64,000 nt of DNA from Halosolutus amylolyticus (GTDB lineage: Archaea; Halobacteriota; Halobacteria; Halobacteriales; Natrialbaceae). The DNA lies in the NCBI RefSeq assembly GCF_023566055.1, contig NZ_JALIQP010000004.1, positions 124,001 through 188,000 of the forward strand, read 5' to 3'. A model generated the notes under the pieces. The model searched no databases. It was given only the letters and a program-made list of their open reading frames with translations, and was not told the origin of the DNA. Numbering within the stretch: the stretch's first letter is position 1; the number at the start of each line of letters is the position of its first letter. The translations under genes were made by a program, and so were the position numbers. This document shows positions 43,905 to 52,604 of this stretch, piece by piece.

Positions 43905-44990
43905 ATGGACGAGTATATCGAGCGGTACGGGGCCGAGAGAGTCTGGGCCGCGACCGTCGTACTCCTCGCCGCCGGGGTGGCACTCGCCGCGGCAGTGTTC
44001 CCCCAGCGCGTCTACGTCGATCTCATCTGGCAGTACTACTGGGGGCCAGTCGTCGCCGACGCCCACGGCTGGAGTTGCGTCGCGTGGAACGACGGCACGC
44101 CGGTCGAGTGTGGTCCGGAGACGACCGGGCCGACCGCCGCACCCGGCTACACGTTCGTCTCCTACGCCGGCTACGTCCCGACGCTGATCCTCATGTCGAT
44201 CGGGGTCATCTTCCTGATCCAGCGCCTCGAGATCGAGCGCTACCGGGCGGGCTTCTACGGACTCTTCCCGTTCTTCCTGTTCGGCGGCGCGCTCCGGGTC
44301 GTCGAGGACGCGAACGTCGCGGCCTATCGGGCGACCGGCGAACTCCCGGTCGATCTCCCGTGGAACGGCTTCCTGATCAGCCCGCTGATCTACTTCACCG
44401 TCTTCGCCATCACGGTGGTCGCGGTGACCCTCTCCGTCTGGCTCGACCGGAACGACTACGTCTCGGGCTACGAGTACCCGCTGTTCGCGATCGGGGCCGG
44501 ACTCCTGACAGCCACGGTCGGCTACCTGGGCTACACGGCGGCGACGGCCGAGTACGCGACGTTCTATCCGTTGCTCGCGCTCGCCACGCTCGGCGGAGCG
44601 ACGGTCGCGACGGCGATCACCTGGGTCGCGATCGATCGGTTCGCCCCCGAACTGAACCGGGGGACGCGCTACATGGGGATCGTCGTCATCTGGGCCCACG
44701 CGGTCGACGGCGTCGCGAACGTGATCGGACTGGACTACGCGACCTACTTCGGTCTCCCGTCGAACCTGGTGCCGAAACACCCGATCAACGCGGCGATCGT
44801 CGACACCGCAGGCGCGGCGTGGCCGTTCCTGCTCGTCAAACTCGCCGCTGCGGTCCTCGTCGTCTGGCTGTTCAACGAGGAGTTCTTCGAGGAGAGTCCC
44901 CGCTACGCCTACCTGTTCATGATCATCGTCGTCGCGGTCGGGCTCGGGCCGGGTACCCGCGACATGCTCCGGGCGACGTTCGGGGTCTAG
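43905..44990 (+). CDS. DUF63 family integral membrane protein
   Basis: 361 residues with about eight membrane helices. Blocks include [59 protein letters not shown] and [20 protein letters not shown] with conserved [25 protein letters not shown] is another conserved stretch. The extended N-terminal and helix 2 segments fit the family. It is archaea-specific and of unknown function. It lies upstream of nop5-flpA on the same strand, but the intervening promoter separates them. Confidence 0.92.
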   Translation: MDEYIERYGAERVWAATVVLLAAGVALAAAVFPQRVYVDLIWQYYWGPVVADAHGWSCVAWNDGTPVECGPETTGPTAAPGYTFVSYAGYVPTLILMSIGVIFLIQRLEIERYRAGFYGLFPFFLFGGALRVVEDANVAAYRATGELPVDLPWNGFLISPLIYFTVFAITVVAVTLSVWLDRNDYVSGYEYPLFAIGAGLLTATVGYLGYTAATAEYATFYPLLALATLGGATVATAITWVAIDRFAPELNRGTRYMGIVVIWAHAVDGVANVIGLDYATYFGLPSNLVPKHPINAAIVDTAGAAWPFLLVKLAAAVLVVWLFNEEFFEESPRYAYLFMIIVVAVGLGPGTRDMLRATFGV

Positions 44991-45040
44991 GTCGCCGCGC
45001 CGATCGATCCCCGCACTCGATCGATCCGCGTGTCCGACAG

Positions 45041-45070
45041 TATATACCCGTGCGGGATACAAGGAGGGGA
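45041..45070 (+). promoter_or_regulatory. nop5-flpA promoter and purine-rich run
   Basis: TATATACC (45041-45048) is centred about 28 bases before the nop5 ATG (45072). AAGGAGGGG (45061-45069) is a perfect Shine-Dalgarno-like run just before the ATG. If the TATA box is used, transcription would start about at the ATG and the purine run would not be in the mRNA, so which is used is open. Confidence 0.55.
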
Positions 45071-45071
45071 T

Positions 45072-45938
45072 ATGAGTGACAACGCACCCGCGGCCGAGGG
45101 CTGGTTCGCGGGGCTCGCGGCGGCCGATCTCGACGCCGCCAGCGACGCGATCGCCGAGGGAGCGGCTCGAGAACCGCAGGCGTGGCCGGGACTGGCCGTC
45201 GAGGCGGGATTCGCCGAGGACGAGGACGACTACTACGATCGGCTCCACGAGGCGACGATGGCCGCGACCCGGTCGGCCGTCGAAGCCGAGGAACGGGCCG
45301 ACGACCGGCAACTCGTCCATGCCGTGCGGGCGATGGACGACTGTACGCGGACGGCGAACGAACTCGCCGAGCGACTCGCCGAGTGGGCCGGCACGATCGA
45401 TCCCGACGCAGGCACCGGGGTCGAGTACGCCCGCGAACTGGCCGATCGGGAGACCGACCTGGAGGGCGATCCTGGTCAGGTTCGATCGCTGGCCGAGCGC
45501 GTCGCGGGCCTCGCCGACGAGGCCGACGACCTGCGGGAGTTCGTCGAACGCCAGACGCCGACGGTCGCGCCGAACCTCGCCGCGCTCGCGGGGCCGGTGC
45601 TCGCGGCCCGGCTGATCTCGCTCGCCGGCGGACTCGAGGACCTGGCGAAGAAGCCGAGCGGCACGGTTCAGATCCTGGGTGCCGAGGACGCGCTGTTCGC
45701 CCACCTCCGGGGACACGCCCCCTCGCCCAAGCACGGGATCATCTACACCCACGACGCGGTCCGTGGAACCCACCCGGAGAACCGGGGCTCGGCCGCCCGT
45801 GCGGTCGCCGGCAAACTCGCGATCGCGGCCCGGATCGACCACTACTCGGGCGAGGTGAATCCCGAACTCGAGGCCGAACTGGCCGATCGGATCGAGACGA
45901 TCCAGGCCCGGACGACGGGGGAGGAGGACGATGACTGA
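45072..45938 (+). CDS. Nop5/Nop56-58-like protein of C/D box RNPs
   Basis: 288 residues. The N-terminal domain is followed by a coiled coil (about 60-150) and the Nop domain. The latter shows VAPNLAALAGPVLAARLISL, GGLEDLAKKPSGTVQILGAE and YTHDAVRGTHPENRGSAARA. This is the RNA-binding heart of the C/D box methylation guide RNP. It binds L7Ae and fibrillarin and places the guide. The final residues overlap the fibrillarin start by 8 bases (translational coupling). Archaeal nop5 and flpA are classically paired, as here. Confidence 0.97.
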   Translation: MSDNAPAAEGWFAGLAAADLDAASDAIAEGAAREPQAWPGLAVEAGFAEDEDDYYDRLHEATMAATRSAVEAEERADDRQLVHAVRAMDDCTRTANELAERLAEWAGTIDPDAGTGVEYARELADRETDLEGDPGQVRSLAERVAGLADEADDLREFVERQTPTVAPNLAALAGPVLAARLISLAGGLEDLAKKPSGTVQILGAEDALFAHLRGHAPSPKHGIIYTHDAVRGTHPENRGSAARAVAGKLAIAARIDHYSGEVNPELEAELADRIETIQARTTGEEDDD

Positions 45939-46569
45939 ACCGACGCTCCCGGCCGGCGTCGAACGGCACGAGTTCGACGGGTCGACTCGACTCGCGACCC
46001 GCGGGGAACCGGTCTACGGCGAGCCGACGGACGGCGAGTGGCGGGCGTGGGACCCGCACCGATCGAAACTCGGGGCGATGCTCGAACTCGGCATGGACAC
46101 CGGCCTCGCGGGCGGCGAGACGGTGCTGTACCTCGGCGCGGCCAGCGGGACGACGGTGAGCCACGTCGCCGACTTCGCCGGCCCGACGTACGCCGTCGAG
46201 TTCGCCGCGCGGCCCGCACGGGATCTACTCGAGGCCGCCGAGAGCCGTCCGTGGCTGTTCCCGTTGCTCGAGGACGCCCGGAAACCCGAAACCTACGCCC
46301 ACGTCGTCGAGGCGGACGTCGACGTCGTCGTCCAGGACGTCGCGACCCGGGGACAGGCCCGCGTGGCCCTCGAGAACGCGCGATTCCTCGCGGACGACGG
46401 GCGTCTGCTCCTCGCGGTCAAGGCGCGAAGCGAGGACGTCACCCGCGACCCCGAGGCCGTCTTCGACGACGTCCGCGCGGAACTCGCGGACGGCTACGAA
46501 CTGCTCGAGGACCGACGACTCGACGACTACCACACCGATCACCTCGGCGTCGTCGCTCGGCCGCGGTGA
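45931..46569 (+). CDS. flpA: Fibrillarin-like rRNA/tRNA 2'-O-methyltransferase
   Basis: 212 residues. The SAM-binding motif is VLYLGAASGTTVSHVADFAG. Later motifs include TYAVEFAARPARDLLEAAE and a catalytic-triad region with Lys in LLLAVKARSEDVTRDPEAVF and Asp near VDVVVQDVATRGQARVALEN. It methylates 2'-hydroxyls of rRNA and tRNA when guided by C/D box sRNAs, in complex with Nop5 and L7Ae. It overlaps nop5 by 8 bases, so the two are made together. Length and motif set are standard. Confidence 0.98.
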   Translation: MTEPTLPAGVERHEFDGSTRLATRGEPVYGEPTDGEWRAWDPHRSKLGAMLELGMDTGLAGGETVLYLGAASGTTVSHVADFAGPTYAVEFAARPARDLLEAAESRPWLFPLLEDARKPETYAHVVEADVDVVVQDVATRGQARVALENARFLADDGRLLLAVKARSEDVTRDPEAVFDDVRAELADGYELLEDRRLDDYHTDHLGVVARPR

Positions 46570-46631
46570 CGGCAGGGCCGGCGTTCGCCCATCTCGGTCG
46601 CGACACCGTGGAGTAACGACCGACTGGCTAC

Positions 46632-47159
46632 TCAGGTCCGTCGCCGGACGACGCCGTAGAACCGCTCCGCGAGCCGCGGGAACGAAAGCATCGAGCCGAT
46701 CGCGACGACGAACGCGACGACGAGCGAGAGCGGAGCGATCCCGACCGCGTTCGCGACGGCCACGCCGCCGAAGACGGCGACGATCAGCACGAGGTTGTAG
46801 TAGACGACTCGCAGGAGGATCAACGACGGCGTGATCGCCACCCAGCCCAGCGTGTCCGTCGCGAGGGGTCGGATCCAGCCGCCGCGGACCGCCGTTCCGA
46901 CGGCGACCATCGTCGGCCACGCGACGATACCGGCAGCGGTGGCGTCGTAGGCGCCGGTTCCGGGTGCGACCACGATCGCGAACAGGACCGGAAGCGACGG
47001 GATCGACACGTCGCCGAACACGGTACTGCAGTCGTGGAGCACGCGTCCGAACCCGCTCTTCTCGACGCGCGCGAGGCTGCCGTACCCGTACCAGGTCCGG
47101 CGCGTGGCACTGTATGCGGGCTCCGTCTGCCGGGCCGGGTTGTGCCGATCGCGGCTCAC
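46632..47159 (-). CDS. Membrane protein, four or more helices
   Basis: 175 residues from a GTG at 47159 (reading MSRDRHNPARQTEPAYSATR). An upstream ATG at 47231 is possible but its extension is basic and unlike haloarchaeal coding. Hydrophobic segments are SIPSLPVLFAIVVAPGTGA, AGIVAWPTMVAVGTAVRGGW, LILLRVVYYNLVLIVAVFGG and LSLVVAFVVAIGSMLSF. It ends with basic residues. I do not recognise the family. It is convergent with flpA and divergent from the acyl-CoA ligase gene. Confidence 0.75.
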   Translation of the reverse strand: MSRDRHNPARQTEPAYSATRRTWYGYGSLARVEKSGFGRVLHDCSTVFGDVSIPSLPVLFAIVVAPGTGAYDATAAGIVAWPTMVAVGTAVRGGWIRPLATDTLGWVAITPSLILLRVVYYNLVLIVAVFGGVAVANAVGIAPLSLVVAFVVAIGSMLSFPRLAERFYGVVRRRT

Positions 47160-47290
47160 GGTGGACGCTACGCGGGCGATCGTGATAACTGTCGACGATC
47201 TGGGTTCCCGCTGCCGGCACCGTTTCACCATCGATCGGGCTGTAACTATCGAGTAACGATATGTAGGTCTTCGTCGAATTCCCTCGACGC

Positions 47291-48874
47291 ATGTCAACGT
47301 ATGCCACTCTGGGGGACACGCTGGAACAGACGGTCGATCGGTACCCCGACCGGGACGCGATCGTCTACCCGCGGAGGGACCAGCGCTGGACCTACGCGGA
47401 GTTCGACGAGCGGGTAAATCGGCTGGCGAACGCGATGCTGGATGCGGGCATCGAGAAGGGCGATCGGGTCGCGACCGTCCTGCACAACGGCTCGGAGATG
47501 GCGCTCTCGGTGTACGCGTGTGCGAAGATCGGCGCCGTGTTCACGCCGCTTAACTTCCGGCTCCCGGCCGGCGAGATCGAGTACATCGTCAACGACGCCG
47601 GGGCCGAACTGCTGATCTTCGAACCGGAGACGCGTGAGGCGGTCGAGGGTGCCCGTCCGTCCCTCGAGACGGTCGAGACGTACGTCTCGCTCGACGACCC
47701 GCCCGAGTACGCGCTCGCGTTCGACGACCTCCTCGAGTCGGGAGGCCCGGAGTCGCCGCCGGTGGTCGTCGACGAGGACGACGTCTACGCGTTCATCTAC
47801 ACCTCCGGAACCACGGGCCGCCCGAAGGGCGTGGTCCACGAACACCGGGATATGGTAGATCACAACCTGCTGTGTATCGCCGAGATGAACGTCACGCGGG
47901 ACGACGTCGGCCTCTCGGTCATGCCGCTGTACCACTGCGCGGAACTGCACTGCTGTCTGTTCCCGCGGGTTCACCGCGGCGCGACGACCGTCATCCACCA
48001 CGAGTTCGACCCGCAGGCGGCCCTCGAGGCGATCGAGGACCACGACGTGACGCTCCTGTTCGCCGCGCCGACGGCCTGGAACGGACTGTCGCTGACCGCC
48101 GCCGAGATGGACGTCGACGTCTCCTCGCTCCGGCTGGGGCTGTACGGCGCGGCCCCGATGCCGGCGCAGGTGCTCGAGAACTGTCGCGAGCACCTCTGCG
48201 AGGACTACCTCCAGGCCTACGGGATGACCGAGATCGGCCCCGCCGGCGTCTTCCAGCGTCCGGAGGATCAGCTCTCGAAACAGGGCTGTGCGGGCCTGCC
48301 CGCGCTCAACCACGCCGTCCGCGTCGTCGAACCCGACGCGGACCCCGATCGGGAGGTCGAGCGGGGCGAGATCGGCGAGATCCTGATCGCCGGCCCGTGT
48401 ACGATGCGCGAGTACTGGAACCGACCGAACGCGACCGATCGATCGCTCCGGGAGACTGACGGCAAGACGTGGTATTACACCGGCGACCTGGGCTACCGCG
48501 ACGCGGACGGCTACCTCTACGTCGTCGATCGAAAGGACGACATGATCGTCTCCGGGGGCGAGAACGTCTACCCGGCGGAGGTCGAGGACGTGCTGTTCTC
48601 CCACGACGGCGTCGAAGAGGCCGCGGTCCTCGGCGAATCGGACGAGGAGTGGGGCGAGGCAGTCGTCGCGTACGTCGTGGCCGACGAGGCCGTCTCTGCG
48701 GACGAACTGGATGCGTTCGCGATCGAGAGCGATCAACTCGCGGACTTCAAGCGGCCGCGACGGTACTACTTCGTCGATGACCTGCCGAAGAACCCAAGCG
48801 GCAAGATCCAGAAGTTCAAACTCCGCGAGGACGAGGCGGACGTCGAACCCGAAGCCGAGTCCATCACGTCCTGA
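47291..48874 (+). CDS. Acyl-CoA synthetase (AMP-forming ligase)
   Basis: 527 residues. The adenylate-forming signature is FIYTSGTTGRPKGVV (168-182). YGAAPMPAQVLENCREH is followed by LQAYGMTEIGPAGVF (the A5 motif). YYTGDLGYRDADGYLYVVDR then KDDMIVSGGENVYPAEVEDV is the hinge region. The catalytic lysine is in NPSGKIQKFKL near the C-terminus. It converts a carboxylic acid plus ATP and CoA to an acyl-CoA, probably a medium- or long-chain or aromatic acid. It is monocistronic, with a terminator-like hairpin about 115 bases past its stop. Confidence 0.95.
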   Translation: MSTYATLGDTLEQTVDRYPDRDAIVYPRRDQRWTYAEFDERVNRLANAMLDAGIEKGDRVATVLHNGSEMALSVYACAKIGAVFTPLNFRLPAGEIEYIVNDAGAELLIFEPETREAVEGARPSLETVETYVSLDDPPEYALAFDDLLESGGPESPPVVVDEDDVYAFIYTSGTTGRPKGVVHEHRDMVDHNLLCIAEMNVTRDDVGLSVMPLYHCAELHCCLFPRVHRGATTVIHHEFDPQAALEAIEDHDVTLLFAAPTAWNGLSLTAAEMDVDVSSLRLGLYGAAPMPAQVLENCREHLCEDYLQAYGMTEIGPAGVFQRPEDQLSKQGCAGLPALNHAVRVVEPDADPDREVERGEIGEILIAGPCTMREYWNRPNATDRSLRETDGKTWYYTGDLGYRDADGYLYVVDRKDDMIVSGGENVYPAEVEDVLFSHDGVEEAAVLGESDEEWGEAVVAYVVADEAVSADELDAFAIESDQLADFKRPRRYYFVDDLPKNPSGKIQKFKLREDEADVEPEAESITS

Positions 48875-48965
48875 TCGATACGGGGGTCCGTGTCACTCGG
48901 CCGTCGCCGCGGAGTCGCTCGGAGTGTTCGGCGCCCGACCGCAGTGGCTCGGCGGGTGACCCTCT

Positions 48966-49006
48966 CAAAAATGAAATCTAGCAGTCAGCGTCGCCGCGAG
49001 GCGACG
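48966..49006 (-). terminator. Terminator after cspA
   Basis: A 7-bp stem, CGTCGCC/GGCGACG (48989-48995, 49000-49006), is closed by a four-base loop (GCGA on the plus strand). It lies 15 bases past the cspA stop. On the minus strand a T-rich run ATTTCATTTTTG follows at about 48966-48978. This fits a cspA terminator. It also separates cspA from the convergent ligase gene. Confidence 0.6.
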
Positions 49007-49020
49007 GTTAGCAGATGATA

Positions 49021-49215
49021 TTAGTTGCGGACGACGTTCGTCGCGCGTGGACCCTTGGGGGCCTGTTCGATGTCGAATTCGATCTCGGTGCCTTCTTCGA
49101 GGTCCGGGCCGCCGACGTCTTCCATGTGGAAGAATACGTCATCGTCCGCGTCGTCCGTCGAAATGAAACCGTAGCCGCCTGTGTCGTTGAAGAAATCAAC
49201 GTTACCTTTCGCCAT
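49021..49215 (-). CDS. cspA: Cold shock protein (CspA family)
   Basis: 64 residues from the ATG at 49215 ([20 protein letters not shown]). The small OB-fold has RNP1-like GGYGFI at 13-18 and RNP2-like DDVFFHMED at 25-33, with basic residues and [10 protein letters not shown] at the end. It binds single-stranded RNA and DNA and acts as an RNA chaperone. A perfect 18-bp palindrome lies upstream of its TATA region (49258-49275). It is divergent from gshA. Confidence 0.97.
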   Translation of the reverse strand: MAKGNVDFFNDTGGYGFISTDDADDDVFFHMEDVGGPDLEEGTEIEFDIEQAPKGPRATNVVRN

Positions 49216-49435
49216 TACAAACAAACGTACGGCCGACCCACGGATAACCCTTGCGAGGGTCGTGGTACCACGACCGTCGTCGCGTTCGAACGCGGTCCGT
49301 TCGTCCGGCGCCAGCCGATTCGTCGATCGCCTTTACACGCCGTCTCGACGGACTCACCGTGGCCGCTTCCGGCGGTCCCGGCCGATCGAACCGACTCCAA
49401 ACCGTATTTACTGTCGGGGCCGAAAGCCCCCCACG
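49216..49435. promoter_or_regulatory. Divergent cspA/gshA promoter region
   Basis: 220 bases. For gshA, GTATTTACTG (49404-49413) is the TATA box, about 28 bases before the ATG at 49436. For cspA, GGGTTATCCG read on the minus strand (about 49241-49250) is the TATA candidate 26-34 bases upstream of 49215. GGTCGTGGTACCACGACC (49258-49275) is a perfect 18-bp palindrome about 8 bases upstream of it, where an archaeal activator or BRE-associated regulator would bind. Confidence 0.6.
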
Positions 49436-50518
49436 ATGGAACGCGGCTCGCGGGACTCGTTCACGCGGATGGGCACGCTGGGGATCGAAGAGGAGTGTTT
49501 CGTCGTCGACGAGCGCGGTCGCCCCACGAGCGGGACGGACGACCTCGTCTACGAGCACGACCCGCCCGAAATTCTGGACGGGAGGCTCGACCACGAACTC
49601 TTCAAGTTCGTCATCGAGACCCAGACCCCCCTGATCGAGAAGCCCGGCGACGCCCGCGAGTCGCTCCGCGAGATCCGCGAGGCGCTGATCGACCACGCCG
49701 AGACTCACGGCTACCGGATCGCCGCCGCCGGCCTCCACCCGCTCGCGAAGTGGCGAGAACTCGAACACGCCGAGAAGCCCCGCTACCGATCGCAACTCGA
49801 TCGGATCCAGTATCCACAGCACCGAAACACCACTGCGGGCGTCCACGTTCACGTCGGCGTCGACGACGCGGACAAGGCGGTCTGGATCGCCAACGAACTG
49901 CGCTGGTACGTCCCGATCATGCTCGCCCTCTCGGCGAACTCGCCGTACTGGGACGGGTTCGACACCGGCCTCCAGTCGGCCCGCGCGAAGATCTTCGAGG
50001 GGCTGCCCAACACCGGGATGCCGACCCACTTCGAGGACTTCGACGCCTTCGATCGGTTCGAGCGCCGGATGCTGGAGTCCGGCGCGATCGAGGACCGGGG
50101 CGAACTCTGGTACGACGTCCGCCCGCACACGGCCCACGGGACGGTCGAGCTACGGACGCCGGACGGACAGGCCGATCCGGACGTCGTGCTGGCGTTCGTC
50201 GAGTACGCTCACGCGCTCGTGGAGGCGCTGGCCGAGGCGTACGAGGACGGCGCGAGCGGCCACCGCCACCGACGGGAACTGCTCGACGAGAACAAGTGGC
50301 GCGCGATCCGCCACGGCCACGACGCGTCGTTCGTCGATCGGGACCTCGAGGGGACCGTCGACCTGGGCGAACTCGTCGATCGCGAGTGCGAACGGCTGGG
50401 GATCGACGGGATCAAGCGCGTCTACGAGCGCGAGAGCGGGGCGAGTCGCCAGCGCCGCCTGCTCGCCGACGAGGGCCCCGACGCGCTGTGCGAATCGCTG
50501 TTCCTGCAGTCGTCGTGA
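49436..50518 (+). CDS. gshA: Haloarchaeal glutamate-cysteine ligase
   Basis: 360 residues from the ATG at 49436 ([20 protein letters not shown]). The carboxylate-amine ligase fold is recognisable as [38 protein letters not shown] and [20 protein letters not shown] with metal-binding His and Glu. The C-terminus has [20 protein letters not shown] and [18 protein letters not shown]. It makes gamma-glutamylcysteine, the main low-molecular thiol of haloarchaea in place of glutathione. The TATA box at -28 supports the start. It is followed by a DNA-binding protein gene on the same strand with 55 bases between. Confidence 0.95.
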   Translation: MERGSRDSFTRMGTLGIEEECFVVDERGRPTSGTDDLVYEHDPPEILDGRLDHELFKFVIETQTPLIEKPGDARESLREIREALIDHAETHGYRIAAAGLHPLAKWRELEHAEKPRYRSQLDRIQYPQHRNTTAGVHVHVGVDDADKAVWIANELRWYVPIMLALSANSPYWDGFDTGLQSARAKIFEGLPNTGMPTHFEDFDAFDRFERRMLESGAIEDRGELWYDVRPHTAHGTVELRTPDGQADPDVVLAFVEYAHALVEALAEAYEDGASGHRHRRELLDENKWRAIRHGHDASFVDRDLEGTVDLGELVDRECERLGIDGIKRVYERESGASRQRRLLADEGPDALCESLFLQSS

Positions 50519-50573
50519 GCACCCCCGCAAAGGTTTAACTCCGCACGAAACTTTGTCCCTCACGAGAGGTCAC

Positions 50574-51272
50574 ATGGTTCCAGACGATACCGACGAGGAC
50601 CGACTGGACGAGGGGGACGGGGACGGTCTCGACGATCGGTCCGCCGCGGGAATCGACGCGAACGAGTCCGGTGACGAGGGCGAGGGCGTCCGGACCCAGG
50701 CGATCGAAGAGGTCGACCAGCGGATCGTCGACCTGCTATCGTGGATCCTGGACACCGAGACGCGGGCCAAGATCTACGTCTACCTGCTGGCAAACCCCGG
50801 CAGTACGTCCGAGGAGGTCGCCAAGGGGACGGGCCTCTACCCGAGCACCGTCCGCGAAGCGCTCGCGGAACTGCACGACGAGGAACGGGTCCGCCGCGAG
50901 AAGCGGGCGAGCGAGGGCGCGGGGAACAACCCCTACGAGTACACGGCGATCCAGCCCAGCGACCTCGTCGGCGGCGTCGTCGACCAGGTCCAGCAGGAAC
51001 TGAACACCATCTTCACGCTCGATCGGGTCATCGACCGCGACGAGGACGCCGAACCGCCGATCGAGGAGTCGGTCGAACCGGTGACGATCACGGTCGACGA
51101 CACGGCACCGACGATCGATAGTGGCGACGAGGACGGGACCGATCGCGGCCGCGCGTCGGACGCGGGCGTCGAGACGGTCGAGTACGACGCCGACGAGGAA
51201 TCCGAGGAGGTGGAGACCATCGACTCCGGAGAGTCGGCCGCCGACGAACCCGACGCCGACAGCGACAACTGA
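50574..51272 (+). CDS. Winged-helix DNA-binding protein
   Basis: 232 residues from the ATG at 50574 (MVPDDTDEDRLDEGDGDGLD). After an acidic N-terminal 50 residues comes WILDTETRAKIYVYLLANPG, then TSEEVAKGTGLYPSTVREAL as the helix-turn-helix and AELHDEERVRREKRASEG as the wing. NNPYEYTAIQPSDLVGGVVD follows. The last 75 residues are acidic and disordered. This is a typical haloarchaeal TrmB-like or MarR-like wHTH. It lies directly after gshA on the same strand and may affect it. Confidence 0.87.
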   Translation: MVPDDTDEDRLDEGDGDGLDDRSAAGIDANESGDEGEGVRTQAIEEVDQRIVDLLSWILDTETRAKIYVYLLANPGSTSEEVAKGTGLYPSTVREALAELHDEERVRREKRASEGAGNNPYEYTAIQPSDLVGGVVDQVQQELNTIFTLDRVIDRDEDAEPPIEESVEPVTITVDDTAPTIDSGDEDGTDRGRASDAGVETVEYDADEESEEVETIDSGESAADEPDADSDN

Positions 51273-51284
51273 TACTCCGACTTC

Positions 51285-52382
51285 CTAGTCGTCCAGTCCG
51301 AGCACCGCAGGCCGTTCGAGTTCGACGTCCCGCCCGACGGCGCGGGCCGTCGTAGTGGGCCAGTTGCCCGTCGTCGTCAGCACGTCGATTCCGTCGGCGG
51401 TCACGAGCGCGGTATCCTCGCTTTTCGCACCCTCGACCGTCGGGTTCCAGGCGTACGCCATCGGCGTCTCGACCGCGGCGTCGTGATCCGGGGTCGCGAT
51501 CCACTCCCGGCCGGCGAAGCCGGCGGCCCCGCCCTGGTGGTGGTTCTCCCATTCGCCCGTGTAACCGAGGGCGTCGTAGGCGTCCTGGATCGCCTCGAAG
51601 ACGTCGCCAGCGGTGCCGCCGGCCGTCGCGACCTCCCGTGTCGCCGCGAGCGCCGTCGCCTCGACCCGGGCGGCGGTCGCGTGTCGGTCTTCCAGCCACG
51701 ACGGCGGATCGAACGCGACGGTCCGGGTGCAGCTGGCGTGCAGGCCGGCGCGTTCGGCGGTGACGGAGACGAGACAGTAGCCGCCCAGTTCGGCGTCGGT
51801 CGGCGTGTAGTGGCGGTACTGCTGGGCGCGCTCCTCGCCGCCGACGAGCACGACGGGGGCCTCGATGCCCCGTGCCGAGAGCGCGACCCGCAGGGCCGAC
51901 GCGACCTCGTGTTCGGTGTCCTCGGCGCGCAGTTCCCGGCAGACCGACTCGACGGCGGCGGCCGTCTCCCGCCCGAGGTCGCGGTACCGGTCCCGATCGC
52001 GCTCGGTCAGCGGCTGGCGAAGCGTCGACGGATCGACCCGATCGAGTCCGGGAACGTCGACGTCCGCCGCCGCTCGCTCGTCGGCCCCGACGCGTGCGGC
52101 GATCGCCTCGCCGAGCGACGAGGCGTGCCACGAGAACCGTTCGACGGTCGGATCGTCGAGGTCCGGCAGTTCTTCCGCGGCGATCCGATCGGCCTCGATG
52201 TTGTTCGTCACGACGCGAAGGTCCTCGCCGTCGTAGCCGACGGCCGCGACGCCGGCGTCGGTCTCCCGATCGACGACGTTGCTCCCGCCCGTCAGCCACG
52301 CAAACGAGTTCGGCCGCGCGAACCAGACCGAGTCGAGATCCTGGCTGTCGAGGGACGCCGCGAGTCGCTCGCGTTTGCTCAT
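51285..52382 (-). CDS. M24-type (pita-bread fold) peptidase homologue lacking metal ligands
   Basis: 365 residues. The N-terminal creatinase-like domain (SVWFARPNSFAWLTGGSNVV) is followed by the pita-bread domain. In active M24 enzymes the first metal Asp pair lies in DxG and SDxTRT. Here the matching segment reads CLVSVTAERAGLHASCTRTV, so both aspartates are missing. ENHHQGGAAGFAGREW and WNPTVEGAKSEDTALV retain a His and a Glu. It may therefore not be an aminopeptidase, and could be a binding or structural homologue. It is convergent with the wHTH gene. Confidence 0.86.
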   Translation of the reverse strand: MSKRERLAASLDSQDLDSVWFARPNSFAWLTGGSNVVDRETDAGVAAVGYDGEDLRVVTNNIEADRIAAEELPDLDDPTVERFSWHASSLGEAIAARVGADERAAADVDVPGLDRVDPSTLRQPLTERDRDRYRDLGRETAAAVESVCRELRAEDTEHEVASALRVALSARGIEAPVVLVGGEERAQQYRHYTPTDAELGGYCLVSVTAERAGLHASCTRTVAFDPPSWLEDRHATAARVEATALAATREVATAGGTAGDVFEAIQDAYDALGYTGEWENHHQGGAAGFAGREWIATPDHDAAVETPMAYAWNPTVEGAKSEDTALVTADGIDVLTTTGNWPTTTARAVGRDVELERPAVLGLDD

Positions 52383-52604
52383 GCGGGATGCTGGCGTGGC
52401 CGACCCTTGAATCCGACGAACACCGAGTCGTCGGCCGCGGTGACTGTTCGGCTGCCGTGGTCGCGACGACGATGGCGACCCGCTCGCCCGATTTCGGCTC
52501 CCGGTTCTCCCGGTCGCTGGGTGATCGAGGGGGCGATTCCTGCGCGATAAGAACGACTCGGGGAACCTAAGTACGGCAGGCCCTAATCACTCGCCAGAAC
52601 GCCC

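Noticed and set aside
46621-46640. TGGCTACTCAG resembling the palindromic element end
   Set aside because: Only about eight bases match, with no inverse copy nearby and no inner stem.
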